Assembly: GCA_031256435.1 (NCBI GenBank)
Contig: JAIRQO010000055.1
Span: forward strand, 1 to 44,193
Origin: Cellulomonadaceae bacterium
Lineage (GTDB): Bacteria; Actinomycetota; Actinomycetes; Actinomycetales; Cellulomonadaceae
Length of the DNA stretch: 44,193 nucleotides
Reading direction: 5' to 3'
The notes beneath the pieces are model-generated. The model had not been told where the DNA came from, ran no database searches, and was given only the letters and a program-made list of their open reading frames with translations. Below, piece by piece: positions 1 to 6,899 of this stretch. The number at the start of each line of letters is the position of its first letter. Position 1 is the first letter of the stretch. Both the position numbers and the translations under genes were made by a program.

Positions 1-1
1 G

Positions 2-613
2 TGGTTTCCCTACGGCGTCTCGCTAGACGGGCCCTACGATATCCCCATTGTACGGAAACCCGTATTCGATGTTTGGCCAATCCGCGCTCGGTCATTTGAC
101 AAGCGTGGCCAAACGCCCGATATGAAACTACTCCTCCATTGGTATGTCAAAGACCATAAGCTTGTAACACCCGCAACACATCCAGAGCGCCTCGTCTCGG
201 CCCTTGCTGACCGAGCAGGAGGCATCACCCCAGATTTCACTATGCGCACGAACGATCGCGAGGATAGGCGAATATTTGCAACCTGGATGAATCGTGCAGT
301 CGGCGCTTTCCTAGTATCGCGTGGCATTGAGATGGTGCCGAACGCTCGGTGGAGCAGCTCTCACGATTGGCACTTTGCCTTCGACGGGATTGAGGACCGG
401 TCCGCTGTTAGTGTCTCGAACCTCGGGTGCTGGCGCGACGGAACCCTGAGACAGACGTTCGTACCCGGACTTGAGGCTCTCATTGACAAGGTGAATCCCG
501 AAGTCATTTACCTCCACGGCACTCTCAACCACCCCAGGCTCAAACAGTTGCAACGACAACACCATATCGTGCACATCCCAACGCACTGGGCCTCGATTGG
601 GGAGACCCGGTGA
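2..613 (+). CDS. DUF4417 family protein, 5' end cut by window edge
   Basis: The reading frame is open from the first bases and stops at TGA 611-613, so the N-terminus lies outside the window; an internal ATG at 122 is probably not the start, because family-like sequence (VWPIRARSFDKRG) precedes it. Family landmarks in order are a GGITPDFTM block, an RNRA-like segment (MNRAVGAFL), VPNARWS, HFAFDGI, and the terminal INPEVIYLHG-like strand (NPEVIYLHGTL). This matches the DUF4417 pattern as I remember it. The biochemical role of the family is unknown; it is common in phages, plasmids and islands. The two following genes are tightly spaced behind it and the patch is AT-richer than the core, which suggests acquired DNA. 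Family call fairly sure, function unknown. Confidence 0.72.
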   Translation, partial: WFPYGVSLDGPYDIPIVRKPVFDVWPIRARSFDKRGQTPDMKLLLHWYVKDHKLVTPATHPERLVSALADRAGGITPDFTMRTNDREDRRIFATWMNRAVGAFLVSRGIEMVPNARWSSSHDWHFAFDGIEDRSAVSVSNLGCWRDGTLRQTFVPGLEALIDKVNPEVIYLHGTLNHPRLKQLQRQHHIVHIPTHWASIGETR

Positions 614-614
614 C

Positions 615-1025
615 ATGGGCCTCACAAAAGACGGTTCCCTCAAAATCCCGCCAAATGACCCGACTTTCTTAATTGCCAATACTAAAGCTCTCTCTACAGA
701 GGGATATCCACTCGACGCGGAAGGAAGATTCGGCACCCGCACCTCAAAGGCGGCGTCTGAACTCATAGTCGACGATCCAATCAAGGTGGCTGAGGCTTTC
801 TACCGGAAGCTTGGACAAAGAGGAGTTTCGGAAGAAATCGAGACAAAGTATGGCACTATTGAGATGGCTGTCTTCTCTGACGATTCCCGCGTGGTTCTCC
901 GTCGGAATACAAAATCATCAGCGCAACGGGGCACTGACAATCCGGCAGTTGAGCTTCAAGTCAGACTCGCGGGGACAGAGTTTCCTCGCAACTACAAGTT
1001 ACATTTTCGTAAAGAAGGAGAATAA
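615..1025 (+). CDS. Orphan polymorphic-toxin C-terminal-like protein (136 aa)
   Basis: ATG 615 is chosen because GGGGAGA lies about 8 bases upstream (599-605) and the codon follows the DUF4417 stop by one base; a TTG at 597 is the alternative. There is no signal peptide or membrane segment. The C-terminal two thirds (DPIKVAEAFYRKLGQRGVS, then SDDSRVVLRRNTKSS, DNPAVELQVRL, and a final YKLHFRKEG) recalls the C-terminal modules of RHS/CdiA-type polymorphic toxins, which often run 'A-FF--L--GG ... DG--IV-R--SSS--G-PAVDI ... KIHF'. Here the module stands alone, as in displaced toxin cassettes. The next gene begins 2 bases after the stop and could be its immunity protein. This resemblance is from memory and unverified; the activity is unknown. 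Confidence 0.5.
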   Translation: MGLTKDGSLKIPPNDPTFLIANTKALSTEGYPLDAEGRFGTRTSKAASELIVDDPIKVAEAFYRKLGQRGVSEEIETKYGTIEMAVFSDDSRVVLRRNTKSSAQRGTDNPAVELQVRLAGTEFPRNYKLHFRKEGE

Positions 1026-1027
1026 CC

Positions 1028-1594
1028 ATGGACAAGAACGTCATCACCCTTCCTGATGAGTCGCTCGCCATCCTCAGGAGCCTTGTTGGTTCAACCTGGC
1101 AGGCCTTCGGAGGTCGAAACATGCCACCCCGATTGTCGCAACCTTTCGCTGTGTTTATTACCACTGACGAAGGGGATATCACCATCCACAGTGAAGCGGG
1201 CTGGTATCGGGAAGAGAACGAGGATGTCACATACGCCGAACTCACTGTTGCACATGGTGCATCGGATGTCGCGCGCTCAAAGGCGAATGGAGGTTGGTAC
1301 CCGCTTTCCCGAGGCGAGAAGATTGTTGATGTGACAATCATTCGTGACACGATCACGTATGACGTCGATGACACCCGCTTGTGGAGTACGACCATCGATA
1401 TTGGCATCATCTTTATCCTCAACCACAGTGCCATCGCAATCATGGGAGACGGATACTCCGACGAGATGTTGATAGTACGTCACGCCAAATCGATCGAAAA
1501 CCTTACCCTTCCATCATTCTCTGATCGATACCATGACCGCCTCGGCGAGAAAACGGTGATCAGTCGAACTTTCGTACCTGTTCCACCCAAATGA
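1028..1594 (+). CDS. Hypothetical protein, possible immunity partner (188 aa)
   Basis: ATG 1028 has a good ribosome site (AAGGAG at 1015-1020) inside the end of the previous gene, so the two are almost certainly co-transcribed and translated together. The protein is soluble-looking, acidic and rich in beta-prone segments (FAVFITTDEGDITIHSEAGW, IGIIFILNHSAIAIMGDG), with an N-terminal 'LRSLVGSTWQAFGG' block. I do not recognise a family. A small acidic cytosolic protein directly behind a toxin-like module is the usual arrangement of an immunity protein, which is the only basis for the functional suggestion. It could equally be an unrelated accessory gene. No gene is seen between its stop and the end of the glycosyltransferase at 1711. 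Confidence 0.6.
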   Translation: MDKNVITLPDESLAILRSLVGSTWQAFGGRNMPPRLSQPFAVFITTDEGDITIHSEAGWYREENEDVTYAELTVAHGASDVARSKANGGWYPLSRGEKIVDVTIIRDTITYDVDDTRLWSTTIDIGIIFILNHSAIAIMGDGYSDEMLIVRHAKSIENLTLPSFSDRYHDRLGEKTVISRTFVPVPPK

Positions 1595-1710
1595 CTCCGG
1601 CCCACTTTCTGTCTGGGTCAGGAAATAGAAAAACGGTTGGCAATCCCCAGCACAACTCACAGGAACTCAAACTTCTCGATGGTGAAACGGGCGCTCCACG
1701 CAACTGAACG

Positions 1711-2541
1711 TCAGTGACCGAAGATCCGCTTGATTTGGCGGGCGGCTACGGCGAGTTGGACGTCGCGGTACTGCTCGGCGCGGTGCATTTGTCCAGCAAA
1801 GTCATTGGCAGAAGCACGGTGTTGAATATCGCAGGGGATCTCCACGGCAACGTAGCCCTTGCGTAGCAAGTCAATGGTCATCGCCGTTTCCACGCCCCAG
1901 CCTCGGGCCAGCGGAACGGCGGCGTCGAACGCTTCGCGCGTGAGGCACCGCATCCCGGACAACGGCTGCTTGGGAGTCCAGCCGGTCATGGAGGTGATGG
2001 CCTTGCGAGCCGCGCCCACCACAAACCCACGCCCACCAGCACCTTCCTGCACGGGGAGGTTGGCAATGGACACGTCAGCGGCGCCTTCAAGAACCGGCGG
2101 CACCAACGGGGCCGTGTTCACAGCGGACTCGGACAGGTCTCCATCAATAAACAAAAGCAAACGCGCCGGGAAATCTGGTCTGTCCCGCATGGCCACAATC
2201 TTGGCCCCGGTCTCCATGGCTGCAGCCTTGCCGCGATTCTGCGTGTGCCGCACCAACACCGCCCCGGCGGCACGAGCAGCACCCTGCGTGTCATCATCAG
2301 ACCCGTCATCCACCACCACCACCAGGTCAACCCCGGGAATAGCCTTAGCGCCCCGCACTGTGGCACCAATGCGCTCCTGCTCGTTCTTGCAGGGAATCAC
2401 CACGGCAACGCCTTGCTGAACTCCCGCAGAACCGCCAGCCCCACCAGCATCCCCCGTCACCGGGCGTGGCGTCTTAGCCTGAGGAATGGCAGGCGCGGCC
2501 TCCTGGTCAGGTGTTACCTGGTCAGCGCTCTCAGTGCTCAT
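1711..2541 (-). CDS. Glycosyltransferase family 2 protein
   Basis: A GT-A fold transferase of 276 aa. Visible landmarks are the N-terminal VVIPCKNEQERIGATV strand-loop that binds the nucleotide, VVVVDDGSDDDT, NRGKAAAMETG, and the metal-binding LLLFIDGDLSES (DxD). A later GMRCLTREAF and WGVETAMTIDLLRKGY complete the fold. The first ~45 residues are an Ala/Pro-rich low-complexity tail. ATG 2541 is preferred over an upstream in-frame codon at 2565 because GGAAGG lies about 7 bases before it. It lacks the N-terminal extension of mycobacterial GpgS, so the acceptor cannot be assigned; transfer of a sugar from a nucleotide- or lipid-activated donor is the family reaction. It lies 124 bases downstream of the DUF5926 gene on the same strand, a pairing I recall from other actinobacteria. 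Confidence 0.85.
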   Translation of the reverse strand: MSTESADQVTPDQEAAPAIPQAKTPRPVTGDAGGAGGSAGVQQGVAVVIPCKNEQERIGATVRGAKAIPGVDLVVVVDDGSDDDTQGAARAAGAVLVRHTQNRGKAAAMETGAKIVAMRDRPDFPARLLLFIDGDLSESAVNTAPLVPPVLEGAADVSIANLPVQEGAGGRGFVVGAARKAITSMTGWTPKQPLSGMRCLTREAFDAAVPLARGWGVETAMTIDLLRKGYVAVEIPCDIQHRASANDFAGQMHRAEQYRDVQLAVAARQIKRIFGH

Positions 2542-2665
2542 CCGTTTTCCTTCCATCCTCGGCAATCCCCGAGTACTGTACCGAACCCCTTGCGGAACTC
2601 ATGGGTCAAGCGTATCCCTGCAAATAGTCAAGGACTCGTCAAATCAGTCTACGCTGGGCAGCACG

Positions 2666-3508
2666 CTACCGCAGCGTTACCTGCCGGGAACGAATCCCTT
2701 CTCGCGCACGGCGCTCCAACGCGTTGAGAGCATCAGTAGAACCCATGGCCTCATCCAGCGCCGTGCCCATGGCAACCATCGGGGCCGAAACATCCTCGGC
2801 GGTGGTGCCATCCGGCAACTCCCACACGGGAACCACCAGGCCCGCAGCCCGGAACATCCCCAAGAATCGGGCTTCCTTGCCGCCATCCAGCACCAACGCG
2901 GACTGCCTGCGCGCATGCAACCGCGCAATGGCATCCACCACCACATCTTCATCCTCGGCACGCACCCACCGCACAAAGGGCTTGGTCATCTGACACCAGT
3001 ACGCGTGATCTACGCCTTCCACTGCCTGCGACGGCACGGCGTATTCGGCTGCTTCTTGCAGCGAAGCCTCCATATCGGCATCGCGCGTGGCAGTGGCGTC
3101 CACCCAGTATTCGTAGTCAGCGTTCACCGAGATGTTGAGCGGCACGGACAAGTCCAACACATCCTGGAGACGCGGAGCGGCTTCGTCGAAAATTGCCTCG
3201 GACCTCACGGCTGTTCCCGGTTCACTGTCCAGGACCTTGAGCAACGTCCCGGCCAAGTCTCGGGAAAGGTCCGCGGTGGACGGCTGCCCTTGTAACGCCA
3301 GCAATACCGTACCATCCGGGCGGTTCATGGCCGCAAATCCGCCGGGAAGAATGGTGCACACCATCACGTCCTTCTGCCCGTACTTAGCCACGGTGCGCGC
3401 GGTTCCCGTGGCGGACGGAATCAGTTCCCTCATCGCCACCCAATCGGGCTCGTTAGGCAAACCTTCAAACGGACGTAACACCAGAGCCGTACCTGTCTTT
3501 TTAGCCAT
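2666..3508 (-). CDS. DUF5926 family protein
   Basis: A 280-aa cytosolic protein beginning MAKKTGTALVLRPFEGLPNE, the characteristic opening of the actinobacterial DUF5926 family, followed by WVAMRELIPSATGTAR and a C-terminal half containing WVRAEDEDVVVDAIARLHAR. The start at 3508 is supported by a TACACT hexamer (3521-3516 on the minus strand) ending 7 bases before the ATG, consistent with a leaderless transcript; an upstream in-frame GTG at 3529 has no such support. Function is unknown; association with glycosyltransferases is the only hint. No membrane segment or known catalytic motif is visible. Confidence 0.8.
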   Translation of the reverse strand: MAKKTGTALVLRPFEGLPNEPDWVAMRELIPSATGTARTVAKYGQKDVMVCTILPGGFAAMNRPDGTVLLALQGQPSTADLSRDLAGTLLKVLDSEPGTAVRSEAIFDEAAPRLQDVLDLSVPLNISVNADYEYWVDATATRDADMEASLQEAAEYAVPSQAVEGVDHAYWCQMTKPFVRWVRAEDEDVVVDAIARLHARRQSALVLDGGKEARFLGMFRAAGLVVPVWELPDGTTAEDVSAPMVAMGTALDEAMGSTDALNALERRAREGIRSRQVTLR

Positions 3509-3515
3509 GCGGACA

Positions 3516-3521
3516 AGTGTA
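3516..3521 (-). promoter_or_regulatory. Putative -10 of leaderless DUF5926 transcript
   Basis: TACACT on the minus strand ends 7 bases before ATG 3508, so transcription would begin at or next to the start codon. No clear -35 was identified. Confidence 0.4.
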
Positions 3522-3629
3522 GCCGCCACGGCACCCTACGGAACCCACGCAGCGCTTCAAGCCGTATCACCCCGCATCATCCCGCGCGTGTTAGCATCGC
3601 CTCTAGTAGCCCAACGCGAGGAACTTGCC

Positions 3630-4259
3630 ATGACCACCATGACTCACATCAAGATCGACGGCGTCACCGATTCGCCCACCGTTGCCAAGGTCTCCGCAGC
3701 GCTCAAGGGCGTTCCGGGCATGGGCCGCTTCACGGCGGAGTTGCACCGCGAGGGCACAGCCACCGTGGCAGCCCTGACTGAAGACTGGATTGATGTGGAC
3801 GGCCTGCGCGCCGCCATCACCGAGGCCGGATTCCCGGTCAGTGACATCACCATCACCCAGGACGCACTCGCCAAGGCGATGCGCGAGCAGGCTCCTGGCC
3901 GCCAGGCGATGCGTAACTTTGATCCCTCGGATGATTACCTCGCCATGCGCCACTCCCGCACCCAGATCACGGACAGCCCTGGTGATGCTCTGCAGACCGA
4001 GACTCAGACGCAAACCCAGGCACCGCCTCAGCCTCAGCCTCAGGCCACACCCGAACCGGCAGCTTGCTGTGGCGGCGATGCCACCCAGGAAGCAACCGCT
4101 CCTCCGCAGGAAGCAACCACCCCCACCTCTCCCGATTGCACCTGCGGACCCGCGTGTGCGTGCGGCCCGGACGCCACCACAGGAAAATGCGACGAGAGCT
4201 GCATCTGCCGCGAGGAGAACGGTCACTGCCCGTGTGGCGATGCGTGTGACCGGCACTAA
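3630..4259 (+). CDS. HMA-like domain protein with Cys-rich metallothionein-like tail
   Basis: 209 aa starting at ATG 3630 (GAGGA about 8 bases upstream). Residues 1-75 read like a heavy-metal-associated (ferredoxin-like) domain: MTHIKIDGV, VAKVSAALKGVPG, then VDGLRAAITEAGFPVSDI at the end of the domain. The usual metal-binding CxxC is absent (DGVTDSPT occupies that loop). Residues ~80-160 are a polar linker rich in Gln, Pro and Thr. The last ~50 residues carry CCGG followed by ten closely spaced cysteines in C-x-C and C-x3-C patterns (CTCGPACAC, CDESCIC, CPCGDAC) and end DRH, resembling bacterial metallothioneins. I infer cytosolic metal (Cu/Zn) buffering or sensing. No transport ATPase is adjacent. 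The fusion itself is unusual. Confidence 0.75.
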   Translation: MTTMTHIKIDGVTDSPTVAKVSAALKGVPGMGRFTAELHREGTATVAALTEDWIDVDGLRAAITEAGFPVSDITITQDALAKAMREQAPGRQAMRNFDPSDDYLAMRHSRTQITDSPGDALQTETQTQTQAPPQPQPQATPEPAACCGGDATQEATAPPQEATTPTSPDCTCGPACACGPDATTGKCDESCICREENGHCPCGDACDRH

Positions 4260-4372
4260 TTTCAGGCGCTGCTCCGTCAGCCACTGATCCCAGCACGTCA
4301 CGTCCGTCAGCCCGTCGGTACCCAACCCACCCATACTGATCCATCAGCCCACGGCACGCATACGCCCTAACC

Positions 4373-4400
4373 TGCAGGTTTGCCTGCACGGCAATAATCT
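4373..4400 (+). promoter_or_regulatory. Inverted repeat overlapping putative promoter
   Basis: TGCAGG-TTTG-CCTGCA (4373-4388) is a perfect 6-bp inverted repeat. It lies just upstream of TAATCT (4395-4400), a -10-like hexamer 9 bases before ATG 4410. The placement would let a bound protein block the promoter. The binding factor is unknown. Confidence 0.35.
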
Positions 4401-4409
4401 GTAGGGGAG

Positions 4410-6872
4410 ATGACTACCGCCGTTCCCCCTGTGACCATCACGGATACCCCCGTCAGCCGGGTGCGTCAGCCTGCCAATCTGGTGGGCATGATGGCCAGCG
4501 CCCTGGGAATCATTCTGGTACTTGTCATTGCGGCGTATGCCTACGGCACCACCACCGGCGTCACCGATGACGTTCGCAGTTTCGGCGCCGTGCTCGGCCA
4601 AATCCTCGCCGTCCCGGTCAACATCCTGGAGGGTCTGGTTGTCATCGGCATCCCCGTGGCCGTGTTGATTGAGTTGGCTGTCCGGCGGCTCACGCGCCAA
4701 GTCCTCAACGCCATCATCGCCTTTGCCTTGGGGGCGGGCCTGGCCATGGCGGCCGTGTTCCTCATTGCGCACCTGGGCACGGACGCGTTCATCCACAAAC
4801 TGTCCGTCCCTCTTGGCGATGCGGAGCGCCTCACCATTCCCGCGTTTGTGTCCGCGTGTACGGGGTTGTTGGTGAGCGCCGGTCCCCGACGACGCCGCAC
4901 TACCGTGCGGTGGTCTTCCACGGTTCTCCTGGTAGCTGTCCTGGTGCTGGTGGTGACGGCGGCATCGTCGCTTCCCGGAATGTTGACAGCGTTGTTGCTT
5001 GGTGCCTTTGCCGGGCACGCCACGCAATACGTCATGGGAGTGACCTCCGAGCGTGCGTACGGGCAGGACTTGGTGGAAGCCCTGACTCGGTTGGGCTTTG
5101 CTCCTTCCAGCATCACCCGCGTGGAACGCCATGAACGTGAAGAGGTGTCTCGCCGGTATCACTGCGAGGCCACCCGGATCCCCCTCACCTCACGGACCCA
5201 AGCGGCACCTGGTTCGCCAGCACCAACGCCATCACCCGCCGCCCCCGCACTTGACACCCCCAGTGCCACGCCCACCCCGTACACCTTGCTTGTCCTTGAT
5301 GGCGATCTCCAAGCCATCAGCCTGGCCACGCGCCTGTGGCGCGCCATCCGTTTCCGCGGCGTGGACCTGGGCGCCGGATTTTCCCTCAAATCCATTGCCG
5401 AGCGCAATGCTCTTCTCCTCTATGCCGCCCATGCCGCCGGTCTCGATTCCCCCCAACTCTTGGGTTTCACCCTCCAAGGGGATTCGGCCGTGCTCGTCGT
5501 CGAAGATATCCCTGGGGCCACTCCCCTGCGGGAATTGGACACCGTGACGGATGCCTGGTGTGACCACGCGTGGGAGCAGTTGACCACCGCCCACGCGGCC
5601 GGGTTGGTCCATCGGCGGCTCAGTGAGGATCGTCTCTATGCGGCAGGTGACCGCGCCATCTTGACCGGGTGGGATCAAGGGGAAACAGCAGCCACTCTTC
5701 TCAGCGAGCGTCTTGACTTGGCGCAACTCCTCACCGTCATTGCCCTGAAAACCTCACCCGAGCGCGCTCTGGCCAGCGCGCAGCGCAACCTGGATGCCTC
5801 CACGCTAGTAGCACTGGGTCCGTTGTTGCAGGCCGCCGCGCTCCCTGCCAGCACTAACGCCGAGGTCAGGCGCCATCAAGGATTCATGAAGAATCTGCGG
5901 GAGGCGCTGACCAGCACGGTGCCGGACGTCTCAGTGGAGCCTACGGAATTGTTCCGGTTCTCTCCCAAAACCATCATCATGACGGTGATGAGTATTGTGG
6001 CTGTAGTGGTGGTGATCACCACCATCAACCTCGCGGAAATCACGGCGGCCCTGCACCACGCGTCACCCGGGTGGATTGCGCTGGCCTTTGGCTTTGCCGT
6101 TCTTCCGTGGCTCGGCGCAGCCATGGCTCTCATCGCCTTTGCGCCGGGGCGCCTGCCACTCGGGCGCAGCGTTCTGGTTCAGATGGCCTCCTCGTTCATT
6201 GCGCTGGCGGCACCTGCGGGCATCGGTCCCGCAGGCGTGAACTTGCGGTACATGACTCGCAGAAAAATCTCTCTGCCTCAGGCGCTGGCCACCACTGCGC
6301 TGGTGCAGGTGGCGCAGATCACGGTCACCGTAATCATTCTGCTGACCATGGTGCTCACCTCCGGGCAGGCGGGCTTGGTGACGCTTCCCTCGGGAACCAT
6401 GCTCCTGGCCGTGGGGGTCATTCTGGGCGTGGTAGCCATCCTGATGGCCATCCCCAACGTGCGGCGTTGGGCGTGGAAACAGGCGCTGCCCACCCTGCAA
6501 CAGTTGCGACCACGCTTGATGGCAGCGCTGAGTCAACCCACGCGGCTGGTGTTTGGCCTGGTGGGGAACGTGTTGCACGCCCTGGCTTATGTGTTCAGTT
6601 TCTACGCGGTGTTGTATGCGCTGGGGCACCCCTTGCCGTTGGTGGATGCGGCCGTGATCTACCTGGTAGGGAACACTGTGGGCGCGCTCATCCCCACCCC
6701 CGGCGGCGTGGGCGGCGTAGAAGGCGCGCTCATTGCCGGACTGTCCGCAGCGGGCATTCCCGCAGCCATCGGCGTATCCGCCACCATTGTGTTCCGCGTG
6801 GTCAGTTATTGGGTGCAAATCCCCATGGGGTGGGTGGCAATGCGCTTTGTGGAGCGCGCTGGGGACATATAA
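4410..6872 (+). CDS. Pseudokinase-like / LPG-synthase TM-domain membrane protein (820 aa)
   Basis: N-terminal membrane segments from about residue 25 to 200 (LVGMMASALGIILVLVIAAY is the first). A cytosolic kinase-like domain follows at roughly 290-480, with LVLDGDL, AERNALLLYAAHAAG and SAVLVVEDIPG. The C-terminal LPG-synthase-type transmembrane domain (~520-815) has the signature PTPGGVGGVEGALIAGLS. The catalytic loop reads LVHRRLSED near residue 400 instead of HRD/HGD, and ILTGWDQGE replaces the DFG/DFD step, so the domain is probably a ligand or regulatory pseudokinase. The C-terminal domain family includes aminoacyl-phosphatidylglycerol flippases; no aminoacyl-transferase (DUF2156) domain is present, so lipid translocation is an inference. 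ATG 4410 is taken; AGGGGA is too close for good ribosome binding, suggesting a leaderless start; GTG 4431 is an alternative. A paralogue follows 27 bases downstream. Confidence 0.82.
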   Translation: MTTAVPPVTITDTPVSRVRQPANLVGMMASALGIILVLVIAAYAYGTTTGVTDDVRSFGAVLGQILAVPVNILEGLVVIGIPVAVLIELAVRRLTRQVLNAIIAFALGAGLAMAAVFLIAHLGTDAFIHKLSVPLGDAERLTIPAFVSACTGLLVSAGPRRRRTTVRWSSTVLLVAVLVLVVTAASSLPGMLTALLLGAFAGHATQYVMGVTSERAYGQDLVEALTRLGFAPSSITRVERHEREEVSRRYHCEATRIPLTSRTQAAPGSPAPTPSPAAPALDTPSATPTPYTLLVLDGDLQAISLATRLWRAIRFRGVDLGAGFSLKSIAERNALLLYAAHAAGLDSPQLLGFTLQGDSAVLVVEDIPGATPLRELDTVTDAWCDHAWEQLTTAHAAGLVHRRLSEDRLYAAGDRAILTGWDQGETAATLLSERLDLAQLLTVIALKTSPERALASAQRNLDASTLVALGPLLQAAALPASTNAEVRRHQGFMKNLREALTSTVPDVSVEPTELFRFSPKTIIMTVMSIVAVVVVITTINLAEITAALHHASPGWIALAFGFAVLPWLGAAMALIAFAPGRLPLGRSVLVQMASSFIALAAPAGIGPAGVNLRYMTRRKISLPQALATTALVQVAQITVTVIILLTMVLTSGQAGLVTLPSGTMLLAVGVILGVVAILMAIPNVRRWAWKQALPTLQQLRPRLMAALSQPTRLVFGLVGNVLHALAYVFSFYAVLYALGHPLPLVDAAVIYLVGNTVGALIPTPGGVGGVEGALIAGLSAAGIPAAIGVSATIVFRVVSYWVQIPMGWVAMRFVERAGDI

Positions 6873-6886
6873 CAGCCCGTGAGGCA

Positions 6887-6892
6887 TAGACT
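6887..6892 (+). promoter_or_regulatory. Putative -10 of leaderless transcript for the second paralogue
   Basis: TAGACT ends 7 bases before ATG 6900. The gene may also be read through from its upstream paralogue, whose stop is only 27 bases away. Confidence 0.35.
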
Positions 6893-6899
6893 GACAGGT

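Noticed and set aside
3132-3629. In-frame upstream extension of the Cys-rich protein
   Set aside because: It overlaps the DUF5926 gene on the other strand and looks non-coding; ATG 3630 has a ribosome site and starts the domain.
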